Source: Candidatus Aminicenantota bacterium
Lineage (GTDB): Bacteria > Acidobacteriota > Aminicenantia > Aminicenantales > Aminicenantaceae
Assembly: GCA_011772495.1 (NCBI GenBank)
Contig: WVZL01000031.1
Location: 1-59,438 of the forward strand
Reading direction: 5' to 3'
DNA length: 59,438 nucleotides
A program made the position numbers and the translations under genes. This document shows positions 32,434-41,079 of the stretch, one piece after another; the first letter of the stretch is position 1, and every line of letters starts with the position of its first letter. The notes under the pieces are model-generated. The model ran no database searches. It was not told the origin of the DNA and was given only the letters and a program-made list of their open reading frames with translations.

Positions 32434-34269
32434 ATGGGCCATAAAGTAAAAAAGCTGTTTTTTGTAATTATGGTCGTTGCTCTCATGGGCTTAAGCTGGC
32501 TCGCAGTATCAGAGGCCAATGGTCTTGAATACGTGAGCAGCATTCTTTGGTCAAAGTTATATGATGCAAAAATAGAAGGCGACCACGCCTTTTGTTCGTT
32601 CCTAAACGGGCTCGTTATCCTCGATATTTCTGATAAACGCAAACCTGCCTATGTCACTCATCTGTTCCTTGGCGGTGGATTCGGCATCGATAAAAAAGAC
32701 AGCTTCGTTTATATCGCGGCTGGGAAGAAAGGTTTACAGGTCGTTGACGTGTCCGATCTCAAAGCACCTGCTCTTCACGGCCTCTACGACACGCCCGGTG
32801 AATCCAAAGACATAACTGTAAGGGGAAAGTATGCTTATGTTGCTGATGGCCAGGGAGGATTGCGGATTGTAGACATCAGCGATCCTTCATCGCCTTCCCT
32901 GGCTGGTTTATTTGATACACCCGGCTTATCAGAAGGGGTGGCTGTAAAGGGTGATTATGTTTATATTGCCGATGGTGAGGCTGGATTACAGATTGTAAAT
33001 ATCAGTCAACCTAGGGCTCCCACTCTGGCCGGCTCCTTTGATACCTCAGGCGTCGCCGAAGACGTCGCCCTCTCCGGTGATTATGCCTATGTGGCCGATG
33101 GATCTCCAGGTCTCCAGATAATAGATATTAAGAATCCGTCTTCACCTTCGCTGGTCACCACTTTCCTGGCCTCCGGGTATGCCCATGGAATAACCGTAAA
33201 AGGAGATTGTGCCTATGTGGGCAGTCTTTATGACGGTGGATTCCAGATCATAGACATCAGCAACCCGAGATCACCAGTGCTTAAAGCCAAAAAGCTGTAC
33301 ACCATGTACAACGAAGCCTGGGATGTCGCTGTAGATGGGGATTATGCCTATGTCGTTGATTATTTTGCCGGCCTTCATCTTCTCCGGATTATTGATCCGG
33401 ACAGGCCCATGGCTGCTGGCTTATACTACACCCCTGGTTCGATCATCTCGGCCTCAGTGATAGGGGATTATGTTTATGCTGTGGGAGACCTTTCAGGATT
33501 GCAGATCATTGACTTCGGCCATCCCTCTGCTCCTAATATTGTGGGCTCGATCGGCCGCATGCGCGGAGTCCATGGAATGACCGCCAGCGGAAACATCGTC
33601 TATGTCACCGATAGATGGTCTCTCAAATTGTATGATGTCAGCGATCCTTCCAGGATCAAGCTCAAACATGAACTTCGGGTGCCAGGGGTTCCCAGAGCCA
33701 TAGTCGTAAGAGAAAATTATGCCTATATGACGTCTGATCTTTCCGGCTTCCATATCATAGACATTCGTGACCCTTCTGCTCCTTTTATCGCTGGTTCGGT
33801 TGGAATGACGGGGTTTGCTTACGGGATCACAGTTAGAGGAGATTGTGCCTATGTGGCCAACAGTGATACTGGTTTTCATATCCTGAATATACAAGAGCCG
33901 TCTTCACCGAAGCTTTTAAGCTCCCTAGAAACTCCCGGCCTAGCAACCGGCGTAGCCTTGAAAGAGGATTATGCGCTGGTGGCAGATGGTGATTCTGGTT
34001 TACAGATTATTAACATCAGCGATCCTGCTGCGCCTAAGGTCGTCGGCTCTTATCGAATGAAGGGCTTTGTCAACCATATCACGATTCAAGGAAATTCTGC
34101 CTATGTTTCGGATGAGACATCAGGGCTGAAGAAGTTTGACCTCAGCAATCCCCGGGCTCCCAAACTTGTGGACTCCTATGACACTCCTGGTGAAGCTGTG
34201 GGTGCAGTTGTTAAGGATGATTATATTATTGTACCGGATACCTTTTCCCTGCTCATCCTTAAGCAATAG
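32434..34269 (+). CDS. Exported LVIVD-repeat beta-propeller protein
   Basis: 611 residues with a signal peptide (VKKLFFVIMVVALMGLSWLAVS). The rest consists of about 13-14 tandem 42-residue LVIVD repeats of the form GDYAYVADGxxGLQIIDISDPSxP, each predicted to give one four-stranded blade. Fourteen blades would make two seven-bladed propellers. Such proteins are exported or surface proteins thought to mediate binding; no catalytic residues are evident. AAAGGAGAG lies before the ATG. The stop is immediately followed by copy C of the 3' element. Repeat units differ enough at DNA level to be stable. Confidence 0.9.
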   Translation: MGHKVKKLFFVIMVVALMGLSWLAVSEANGLEYVSSILWSKLYDAKIEGDHAFCSFLNGLVILDISDKRKPAYVTHLFLGGGFGIDKKDSFVYIAAGKKGLQVVDVSDLKAPALHGLYDTPGESKDITVRGKYAYVADGQGGLRIVDISDPSSPSLAGLFDTPGLSEGVAVKGDYVYIADGEAGLQIVNISQPRAPTLAGSFDTSGVAEDVALSGDYAYVADGSPGLQIIDIKNPSSPSLVTTFLASGYAHGITVKGDCAYVGSLYDGGFQIIDISNPRSPVLKAKKLYTMYNEAWDVAVDGDYAYVVDYFAGLHLLRIIDPDRPMAAGLYYTPGSIISASVIGDYVYAVGDLSGLQIIDFGHPSAPNIVGSIGRMRGVHGMTASGNIVYVTDRWSLKLYDVSDPSRIKLKHELRVPGVPRAIVVRENYAYMTSDLSGFHIIDIRDPSAPFIAGSVGMTGFAYGITVRGDCAYVANSDTGFHILNIQEPSSPKLLSSLETPGLATGVALKEDYALVADGDSGLQIINISDPAAPKVVGSYRMKGFVNHITIQGNSAYVSDETSGLKKFDLSNPRAPKLVDSYDTPGEAVGAVVKDDYIIVPDTFSLLILKQ

Positions 34270-34377
34270 GGGGTCAGACCAAGCTACTTCATTCCGAATC
34301 AAGAAGTTAGATGTTATTTAGGGGTGTTTTTAAGCCTTAAACCTTTGTTTTTAGGGGCAAAATCATCCTTTTAAGAA
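34270..34377 (+). repeat. 3'-end element, copy C
   Basis: GGGGTCAGACCAAGCTAC directly abuts the TAG of the LVIVD gene. AAGCCTTAAACC and TTTTAAGAAG are conserved. Confidence 0.75.
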
Positions 34378-34520
34378 GTTCGTCTCCAAGTTAACAACAA
34401 TCAAAAAGAACTAAATTCGTAAACCTGATCCACCTTTATTCCAGCTAGAACTTTCCTCTTTATTGATACGTATAAATAAATTAGAATAGGAGTCTATTTT
34501 TTATTCCAAGGGAGAATGAT

Positions 34521-34850
34521 ATGAGTAAGAAGGAAAAGGATATTTTCGCCGAGATCGGAGAGAAATTCAAAGAGCTCGGTGATGAGCTCAAGCCCCACCT
34601 GGATAGGGCAGAAAAGAAGATCCGTGATTTTGATGAGGCCATCGAGCCATCCCTTTCCGAACTCGGAGACAAATTCAGGGAGCTCGGCGATGTATTCAAG
34701 TCGCCTGCCGAGGATTTATCCAAGAGCATGAAAGAATGGGGAAAATCCATGAAGCCTATATTTGATGACTTGGGCAAACGTGTCAAGAAGTGGAGCAAAG
34801 AGCAGAAAAAAAGCAGCAAGTCAAAAGAAATCGAAAAGAAAAAGAAATAA
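34521..34850 (+). CDS. Small charged coiled-coil protein
   Basis: 109 residues, no signal or TM segment, rich in Lys, Glu and Asp. It contains an internal repeat: IGEKFKELGDELKP (about 11-24) and LGDKFRELGDVFKS (about 48-61), each followed by helical stretches, and a polylysine C-terminus (KSKEIEKKKK). Helical periodicity suggests an amphipathic or coiled-coil protein, perhaps membrane- or nucleic-acid-associated. GGGAG precedes the ATG. It is followed after 77 nt by the SYLF gene on the same strand. No named family is recognised. Confidence 0.75.
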   Translation: MSKKEKDIFAEIGEKFKELGDELKPHLDRAEKKIRDFDEAIEPSLSELGDKFRELGDVFKSPAEDLSKSMKEWGKSMKPIFDDLGKRVKKWSKEQKKSSKSKEIEKKKK

Positions 34851-34927
34851 GCTCAGTAACTCGAATGCCAAATCGCTCTTGTTGTGTGTGGGCTAAAAGA
34901 AAAATTAATTCTAAAAAGAAGGAATCG

Positions 34928-35644
34928 ATGAGTATTAGCCGGAAAAAAACATCCATAGTTCTCATTCCCGTCTTTTCTTTAATAATGGTCTTGAGCTCGG
35001 TTTCTGGAAGAGCAGAAACCGGTGTCTCGGAGAAGGCTGAGGTCGAAAAGATCGAAAAAGCAATTGAGGTCATCGAAGAGATCATGGAAATATCTGAAGA
35101 GGGAATACCAGAAGCTCTGTTGAGCGAGGCGTATGGGATTGCTGTTTTGCCAGGAGTCATCAAGGCCGCCTACGGAATCGGAGGCCGGTACGGAAAAGGA
35201 ATCCTGACGGTTCAAGATAAAAGGAATTGGGGTAATCCTTCTTTTATCACCATAACCGGAGGTAGCATCGGGTGGCAGATCGGGGTACAGAAGGCCGATA
35301 TTATCTTGGTTTTCAAAAGCCGGAAGAGCATTGATAATATCACCCAAGGCAAGTTTACACTGGGAGTCGATGCCAGTATTGTAGCTGGTCCAGTCGGCCG
35401 GAGCGCAGAGGCAAGCACAGACATTGACCTTGAGGCAGAGATTTATTCCTATTCGAAGAGCAAGGGATTGTTTGCCGGGATATCCATAAAAGGAGCCTCC
35501 CTCCAGATCGACTATGAGGCCAATGCTTCATTCTACGGAACCAAGATGTACAGCCCTCATGATATTTTGATGGAAAAAGACATAAAGGCCCCTGACATCG
35601 TAAAAAAACTCAAGAAGACATTAACCAAATACACTGATTTTTAA
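34928..35644 (+). CDS. Exported SYLF-domain (Ysc84-like) lipid-binding protein
   Basis: 238 residues from the ATG at 34928 (AAGGA upstream); an earlier in-frame start at 34790 lies inside the preceding gene and is rejected. A signal peptide (about 8-28, ending SGRAE) precedes a helical stretch (EKAEVEKIEKAIEVIEEIMEI) and the SYLF domain: AYGIAVLPGVIKAAYGIGGRYGKGILTV, GGSIGWQIGVQKADIILVF, and FTLGVDASIVAGPVGRSAEASTD. Bacterial SYLF proteins are periplasmic or outer-membrane and bind lipids. The gene follows the coiled-coil gene and precedes the two GerW-like genes, with a repeat near 35670 in between. Confidence 0.9.
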   Translation: MSISRKKTSIVLIPVFSLIMVLSSVSGRAETGVSEKAEVEKIEKAIEVIEEIMEISEEGIPEALLSEAYGIAVLPGVIKAAYGIGGRYGKGILTVQDKRNWGNPSFITITGGSIGWQIGVQKADIILVFKSRKSIDNITQGKFTLGVDASIVAGPVGRSAEASTDIDLEAEIYSYSKSKGLFAGISIKGASLQIDYEANASFYGTKMYSPHDILMEKDIKAPDIVKKLKKTLTKYTDF

Positions 35645-35668
35645 TTCAAGGGAGTGACTAAAAACATT

Positions 35669-35702
35669 CGTCATGGCGAGGTCCGGAGGCCGAAGCTATC
35701 TC
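35669..35702 (+). repeat. REP-like hairpin
   Basis: GTCATGGCGAGGTCCGGAGGCCGAAGCTATCTC. The outer stem ATGGC/GCTAT keeps pairing through a G-T wobble compared with ATTGC/GCAAT copies. Confidence 0.65.
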
Positions 35703-35900
35703 ATCAAAAAAACTGTTTCTCGGCGCAAAACAATTTAATAGCTATTTCGTATAGAAGATTGAAGGTTGAATTTCGGCCTGCAAGCACATCGGAATTTTTC
35801 AGGATTTACCTGGACCGATGGACTGAAATATTCTTGAAGAGTTTTTAAACTGAAAAAATAATCAGGAACCAAATTTAAGTCCAATAAAGGAGGAACAAAA

Positions 35901-36284
35901 TTGAGAGAAAAATTTCTTTTATTCTCGGTGATGAGCTTAATGCTCTTTTCCCTGTCCTTTGCAGAAGCTCCTGCTGAAGAGAAAGCCAAAGTTCCAGCCC
36001 AACACCCGGTATCCATGTTCACCAAGTCCATGAGCGGCAGCCTGTTGGGCAACATTCATGTGAAAAACATTGTCGGTGAGCCTATCAAAGTTGGCAAAGT
36101 GACCATCATCCCCGTAATGCTGATCGATGTCGGCTATGGGGGAGGAGGAGGCGGCTCAGTCCAAGGCCAAGGACCCGTAGGCGTGGGATTCGGTATGGGT
36201 GGAGAAGCTAAACCCCTGGGATTCATTGTGATCACCAAAGAAGAGACAAAATTCATAAGTGTAGCCAAGGTCCCCAGGAAATAA
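35901..36284 (+). CDS. Exported GerW/YtfJ-like protein (TTG start)
   Basis: 127 residues, TTG at 35901 backed by AAGGAGGA. A signal peptide (hydrophobic 5-20, cleavage after SFAEA) is followed by a domain like that of GerW (YtfJ) spore proteins: NIVGEPIKVGKVTIIPVMLIDVGYG, a glycine-rich loop (GGGGGG...GVGFGMGGEAKP), then LGFIVITKEETKFISVA. In Firmicutes the protein is cytoplasmic in spores; here it is exported in what looks like a Gram-negative organism. It lies ten bases before the TPR-containing paralog, clearly the same operon. Function is unknown. Confidence 0.8.
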   Translation: MREKFLLFSVMSLMLFSLSFAEAPAEEKAKVPAQHPVSMFTKSMSGSLLGNIHVKNIVGEPIKVGKVTIIPVMLIDVGYGGGGGGSVQGQGPVGVGFGMGGEAKPLGFIVITKEETKFISVAKVPRK

Positions 36285-36294
36285 GGAGGAAGCC

Positions 36295-37239
36295 ATGAAA
36301 ATGAAAAAACTTTTAACAATAGCGTTGGTTGGGCTTTTTCTTTTAACAGGCTCACTGTGGGCACAAGAAAAGTCTCCTCTCGATGATTCCCTTTCCCTCT
36401 TTAACAAAATGATGGCGAACTTAAAGATTGACTCGGTGATCGGCAAACCCATTCGTTCTGGGAATACAGTAGTTATTCCCTTTGCCAGGATATCCTATGG
36501 CATGGGAAGCGTTGGAGCGATGGGTGGCTTCGGAGGAGGCATGGGAGGCAAAGCCATTCCCTTCGGTATTTTGATCATTGAGGGTGATACGGTAAGAGTC
36601 GAACTCTTCCCAGTGGAAGAAAAGAAGCCATCTTTCCTCCAGCAAATGCTTCCTGTTCTCATGCAGTATCTGCCCCAGCTATTAGAAAAGAAGTTGGGGG
36701 GTGCGAAAAAACCAGCCCCTGCTAAGGAGAAACCCAAGGAGAAGAGCGAGGAGTGCACTGGAGAGAAATCATTAGCTGAAGTCAAGAAGCTGTTTGAAGA
36801 ACAGAAATATTCAGAGGCACTGGAGGTAGTGGAATCTATGATTGCCGAAGATCCCGATAATGCTGACCTTCATGCTTGGAAAGGCAAAGCGATGGGGAAT
36901 CTGTCTCAGGGGGGCCCGATGGACGCCATGAAATACGGTATGGGTGCCATGCAGGCCTATGACAAAGCCCTGGAGCTGGACCCTGATAACGTCATGGCTC
37001 ATTTTGGCCGGGGTATGGGACGACTGATGGCTCCGCAAGGCTTCGGAGGAGACGTGGATGGCGCTATAGAAGACCTGGAGTTTGTGGTCAAGAAAGATCC
37101 TTGTCATGAATCCTATTATTACCTTGGAGTCGCCTACAAGAAAAAGGGTTTAACGGACGAAGCGAAGAAGGCTTTCAAGAAATCCCTGGAGATCAAACCT
37201 GATTACGCCAAAGCTGCCACCGCTCTAGCAGAACTCTAA
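36295..37239 (+). CDS. Exported GerW/YtfJ-like domain fused to TPR repeats
   Basis: 314 residues. Signal peptide (MKKLLTIALVGLFLLTGSLWAQ); GerW-like domain about 35-115 (SVIGKPIRSGNTVVIPFARISYGMG, glycine-rich GGFGGGMGGKA, PFGILIIEGDTVRVELFPV); a helical PSFLQQMLPVLMQYLPQLLEKKL segment; a Lys/Pro/Ala linker; then three or four TPR units ([60 protein letters not shown]). AAGGAGG lies before the ATG. Together with the preceding gene it forms a two-gene operon. The fusion suggests a periplasmic scaffold in which TPRs recruit partners and the GerW domain has a structural role; this is inference. Confidence 0.85.
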   Translation: MKMKKLLTIALVGLFLLTGSLWAQEKSPLDDSLSLFNKMMANLKIDSVIGKPIRSGNTVVIPFARISYGMGSVGAMGGFGGGMGGKAIPFGILIIEGDTVRVELFPVEEKKPSFLQQMLPVLMQYLPQLLEKKLGGAKKPAPAKEKPKEKSEECTGEKSLAEVKKLFEEQKYSEALEVVESMIAEDPDNADLHAWKGKAMGNLSQGGPMDAMKYGMGAMQAYDKALELDPDNVMAHFGRGMGRLMAPQGFGGDVDGAIEDLEFVVKKDPCHESYYYLGVAYKKKGLTDEAKKAFKKSLEIKPDYAKAATALAEL

Positions 37240-37241
37240 TC

Positions 37242-37349
37242 GGGGTCAGACCAAGCTAAATAAATTATTTTCATGAAGATAGATACAATTTAGGTGCATT
37301 TCTAGCCCTTAAACCTTCGTTTTTACAGACAAAATCGCCGTTTTAAGAA
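37242..37349 (+). repeat. 3'-end element, copy D
   Basis: GGGGTCAGACCAAGCTAA begins two bases after the TAA of the GerW-TPR gene. AGCCCTTAAACC and CGTTTTAAGAA are conserved. An inverted-orientation REP-like piece (CCTCGCTTCGCTCACCATGAC) follows at about 37367. Confidence 0.75.
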
Positions 37350-37528
37350 CCTCTTCTCTATTCAATCACCTCGCTTCGCTCACCATGACGATTCATAAAA
37401 ATCGATCCTGATGGTGGAGTTCATACGAAATCGCCATTCTCTTTCTGTTCTCTTGGCGGTGAGGATATTTTCACGAAATTCACAATAATTTCTGTGGAAA
37501 ATTCTTTCTTTTTGATAAAATAAGCTCA

Positions 37529-38299
37529 ATGAAAGTCACGGTCTGCGAGTTGAACAACGACCCTGATGACTTTGCCCAGGATTGGGAGCAGTTGGTCGGC
37601 CATGTGAAAGCTCAGGCAAGCGAACTGGTATTGCTACCTGAAATGGCTTTTTATCCCTGGTTCGTCTGGAAACGTCCTTATGATCCCCAAACATGGAAAG
37701 ATGCTGTGGCAGCCCACGATAAATGGATGGAACGCCTAACAGAGCTGGCCCCAGCCACTGTTCTTGGAACGCGCCCTGTTGACTCTGGCCTCAAGCGCTT
37801 GAACGAAGGCTTTATCTGGGATCCGACCTATGGATACCAGGCGGTTCATTCCAAGTACTATTTGCCGAACGAAGAAGGATTTTGGGAGGCTTCCTGGTAC
37901 GATCGGGGGGATAATGATTTCGTGCCCATCGAGGTCAGCAAAGCGCTGGTAGGATTCTCGATTTGCACGGAAATATGGTTTTTTGAACATTCCCGGGCCT
38001 ATGGCAAAATGGGAGTTCACATCATGGTCTGTCCCCGCTCCACCCCAAAATCAACTTTAGAGAAATGGCTGGTGGCTGGCCGGGCAGCAGCAGTCGTCTC
38101 CGGGACTTTCTGCCTGTCTTCGAATCGTATCAATCTCAAAGGAGAAGGGGCAGACCTGGGAGGTCAGGGCTGGATCATCGGGCCAGACGGGGAGATTCTG
38201 GATCGAACTTCCCAAGAAAAGCCTTTCATAACCAAGGATATCGAACTCGAGGAAGCCGAGGACGCCAAGAAAACCTACCCCCGGTACGTCCTCGATTAA
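37529..38299 (+). CDS. Nitrilase-superfamily carbon-nitrogen hydrolase
   Basis: 256 residues, no signal peptide, cytoplasmic. The catalytic triad is visible: Glu38 in LLPEMAF, Lys109 in HSKYYLP, and Cys146 in FSICTEIWF, the last differing from the usual C-[YFW]-D by having CTE. Another family feature is GQGWIIGPDGEIL near the end. Members hydrolyse amides or nitriles, for example omega-amidase and carbamoylases. The ATG has no clear ribosome site; TAAAAT seven nucleotides upstream could be a -10 box of a leaderless transcript. It is not evidently in an operon, lying between the 3' element D and the porin-like gene. Confidence 0.87.
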   Translation: MKVTVCELNNDPDDFAQDWEQLVGHVKAQASELVLLPEMAFYPWFVWKRPYDPQTWKDAVAAHDKWMERLTELAPATVLGTRPVDSGLKRLNEGFIWDPTYGYQAVHSKYYLPNEEGFWEASWYDRGDNDFVPIEVSKALVGFSICTEIWFFEHSRAYGKMGVHIMVCPRSTPKSTLEKWLVAGRAAAVVSGTFCLSSNRINLKGEGADLGGQGWIIGPDGEILDRTSQEKPFITKDIELEEAEDAKKTYPRYVLD

Positions 38300-38333
38300 C
38301 CATCATTCTGCCACACTAAATATCTCCTTTTGT

Positions 38334-38362
38334 TTGACAGATTCCTCTTTATATTATATAAT
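38334..38362 (+). promoter_or_regulatory. Sigma70-like promoter of the barrel-DUF3179 operon
   Basis: TTGACA (38334-38339), 17-nt spacer, TATAAT (38357-38362): both boxes perfect. The start codon at 38470 lies about 100 nt downstream, leaving a leader of unknown role. Confidence 0.7.
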
Positions 38363-38469
38363 TCTTATAAGTTTTGTAGTATTTAATACGCTAATTTCAA
38401 GAAAAAAATGCTTCACGGATCTATATCATCCGCCCCGCTTCTCCTTAGAGTCCGAGGAAAATTAAGAAA

Positions 38470-39402
38470 ATGAAGAAGAATCACCTGTTTTCGATCTTGG
38501 TTGCCCTGACAATCTTTTGTGTGTCTGAAACGTATTTGAATTCCCAGACCTGCAGTTGCGCCGGGATACCTCTTTACAATCCCCTAGAATTTTCGACCTT
38601 GAAGGAGAGGAAATGGCACTTTGAGCTGACCTATAAATACCATGTTATAAATGATTTAGTAGAAGGGTCGGAGAAAATTCAGGACGATACTGAGAGGAAA
38701 CGGATTGCTCATTTCCTGCTCTTTGATACCAGGTATGCTTTAACCAGAAATTTTACCCTCAGGGCTGTCTTCAGTCTTGCCCGGCAAGAGAGGGAGGTCG
38801 GTATCAGCACTTCTCTTCCTGTTCATACTCAAGGCCTGGGCGACAGCTTGCTGACTCTGCAGTACTCACCTTTTTCTGGTTCGACCCCTAATCAGATAGA
38901 ATTTTCATTAGGCGGAGGCGTTAAGATGCCGTTAGGTCAATCTGAGGCCAAAATTGTGGGGATCGCCTCCGAGGACATGCAGCCCGGGACAGGTTCCTGG
39001 GATTATATGATCTGGGGCTATGCTTCCCGCAATCTTCCCATATTATCCGGCCTGCAAGTCTTCGCTGGCGTTTCATCCCGTTTCAACGGCTCCAACAGCA
39101 GGGATTATAAGTTCGGGAATGAAATCATTGCTTCCTTTGGTGTGATAGGTCAGGCTCCAAAACTTGTTGGCTATTCGCTTTACGGACGGTACAGGTGGGC
39201 AGGCAGTGACAAGCGTCTCCAGGCAGACATCCCGAACACGGGTGGCCATTGGGTCTACCTGGTTCCTGGACTTACGTTCCATATAACCAAAGATATGGGA
39301 TTCAAGACCGAAGGGGAGATTCCCCTCTACCGAAAGCTCAGTGGAGTTCGGCAGTTTACCACCACTTTCTTAGTATCCTTTTCTTTTTTTTATGAAATTT
39401 AA
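38470..39402 (+). CDS. Probable outer-membrane beta-barrel protein
   Basis: 310 residues with a signal peptide (about 5-24, ending LNSQT). The mature part consists of alternating amphipathic strands separated by polar turns (KWHFELTYKYHVI, FLLFDTRYALTRNFTLRAVFSLAR, DSLLTLQYSPF, IEFSLGGGVKMP, YSLYGRYRWAG), ending in the aromatic strand FTTTFLVSFSFFYEI, typical of porin-like proteins. Two or three Cys occur near the N-terminus (CSCAG). No specific family recognised. GAGGAAAA lies before the ATG. It is followed after 24 nt by the DUF3179 gene; the two likely share the promoter at 38334. Confidence 0.75.
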   Translation: MKKNHLFSILVALTIFCVSETYLNSQTCSCAGIPLYNPLEFSTLKERKWHFELTYKYHVINDLVEGSEKIQDDTERKRIAHFLLFDTRYALTRNFTLRAVFSLARQEREVGISTSLPVHTQGLGDSLLTLQYSPFSGSTPNQIEFSLGGGVKMPLGQSEAKIVGIASEDMQPGTGSWDYMIWGYASRNLPILSGLQVFAGVSSRFNGSNSRDYKFGNEIIASFGVIGQAPKLVGYSLYGRYRWAGSDKRLQADIPNTGGHWVYLVPGLTFHITKDMGFKTEGEIPLYRKLSGVRQFTTTFLVSFSFFYEI

Positions 39403-39426
39403 AAATAAATTTTCTAAGGAGATAAA

Positions 39427-40929
39427 ATGCTAAACATAAGATTCCTTAAATGGGTTTTAATTTTAGGGCTCGTTTTTCTGCCTTATTGTGATCACGATTC
39501 CACCACAGAACCAGACTTATCAGGCTCGTGGTTAATTCCCGAGGACCAGGTCCAGGATGGAGGCCCTGGAAGGGATGGAATTCCAGCTCTCACCAATCCC
39601 AGTTTCATTCCAGTGCACCAAGCTACCTACCTTAAAGATAATGATCTGGTCGTCGGAATAAAGGTCGGCAGTATTGTCAGAGCCTATTCTCATCCTATAC
39701 TTGACTGGCATGAAATCGTCAATGACACGATTGAAGGCACTTTTTTTGCCTTGACTTATTGCCCTCTGACAGGCTCAGGGATGGCCTGGGATACGACTGA
39801 ATTCCCTGGCAATAAAACCTTTGGCATTTCCGGCCTTCTCTATAATTCCAATCTTATTCCCTATGACCGGGGGACTGATAGCAATTGGTCGCAAATGCTT
39901 TATCTGTGCGTGAACGGGCCTCGCATCAATGATGAACCTGTTTCCATACAGGTTGTTGAGACGACCTGGGAAACCTGGAAGCAGCTTTTTCCGCAGGCCG
40001 TGGTGCTATCCACTAATACCGGCTTTAACAGAAACTACGGCGACTACCCCTACGGAGATTACAAGACAAGCGATGACCTCCTGTTTCCTGTGAGCAATAC
40101 GGATTCAAGGCTCCACGTGAAAGAAAGGGTTCATGGTCTGATCGTCCAGAATAAAACCAAGGTCTATCCTCTATCATCCTTTGATGAGACTGTGAAGGTG
40201 ATCAACGAAGTTTTCAATGACCTGCCTCTTGTTATTGTTGGAAGTGCGGATAAAAATTTCGCCGTATCCTTTGAAAGCACATTAGCAGATGGAACAATTC
40301 TCACCTTTGAGCCTATAGTAGGGGAGCTCCCGGTGATCATGATAGATAACGAGGGAACAAAGTGGGACATTTTTGGCAGCGGGGTCTCGGGTCCGAGAGC
40401 AGGGCAGAGATTAATCCCCACCCGTTCCTTCATCAGTTACTGGTTTGCCTGGGCTGCCTTTTATCCTGGTGCTGAGGTCTATTCTTTTTTCTCTTCCTCA
40501 AACACGAACCTGAGAGTGACCACTGATCAGATTTCTCCATTGAATCTGGGTGGAGCAGCTCCTGATCCCAGAGGAGATGAATTCATACCGGACAGCCAGA
40601 TCAATACTCAGCGCCGTGAATTCAGACGCTTTGAGATCGGAAGAAGAATCGTGAAAGAATGGCCGACGATCACCAGAGAGACCCACTTTTCCCCTTATTA
40701 TTTTAATGAAGAAGTCAGGGGGCTTCAGGTGACAAACTTGCCGGAGAAAAGCATCGTATCTGATATTGGAATTATGAAGGGCGATATCCTAAGAAAAATA
40801 AATGGCCTTGAGTTGAATGATGTGGCTGACCTGGCCCGTTTATGGAAAAGACTCAAGAACGAGAATCGGTTTGAATTAATCATCGAAAGACACGGAGAAT
40901 CATTCCATTTTTCGTACCTCCTGAATTAG
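39427..40929 (+). CDS. Exported DUF3179 protein with C-terminal PDZ domain
   Basis: 500 residues. A hydrophobic N-terminus ends LPYCDHD, possibly a non-canonical lipoprotein site (Cys21). DUF3179 motifs fill about 45-390: GGPGRDGIPALTNPSF, VVGIKVGSIVRAYSHPILDWHEIVND, FALTYCPLTGSGMAWD, FGISGLLYNSNLIPYDR. The last 75 residues (GLQVTNLPEKSIVSDIGIMKGDILRKING) form a PDZ domain, as in HtrA-type proteases, but no protease is present. The DUF3179 function is unknown. AAGGAG precedes the ATG. It sits in an operon with the barrel protein and may bind it or a peptide through PDZ. Confidence 0.9.
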   Translation: MLNIRFLKWVLILGLVFLPYCDHDSTTEPDLSGSWLIPEDQVQDGGPGRDGIPALTNPSFIPVHQATYLKDNDLVVGIKVGSIVRAYSHPILDWHEIVNDTIEGTFFALTYCPLTGSGMAWDTTEFPGNKTFGISGLLYNSNLIPYDRGTDSNWSQMLYLCVNGPRINDEPVSIQVVETTWETWKQLFPQAVVLSTNTGFNRNYGDYPYGDYKTSDDLLFPVSNTDSRLHVKERVHGLIVQNKTKVYPLSSFDETVKVINEVFNDLPLVIVGSADKNFAVSFESTLADGTILTFEPIVGELPVIMIDNEGTKWDIFGSGVSGPRAGQRLIPTRSFISYWFAWAAFYPGAEVYSFFSSSNTNLRVTTDQISPLNLGGAAPDPRGDEFIPDSQINTQRREFRRFEIGRRIVKEWPTITRETHFSPYYFNEEVRGLQVTNLPEKSIVSDIGIMKGDILRKINGLELNDVADLARLWKRLKNENRFELIIERHGESFHFSYLLN

Positions 40930-41079
40930 CTTTATTCAGCCAGACTCCCCCAGGGAGCTTGGCGCTCTCATCCTGCTAGCGGGGACAGTTACTGCAGAAA
41001 CTTTTGGCCTGACAAGCACGTTATATATATTGTAATGTCCAGAAAGAGCTCGATATCATACTCCAAGAAGGTTCTCCCA

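Noticed and set aside
35654-35848. 64-codon frame between the SYLF gene and the first GerW-like gene
   Set aside because: It begins in a REP-like repeat, has no ribosome site, and its product has no recognisable feature.
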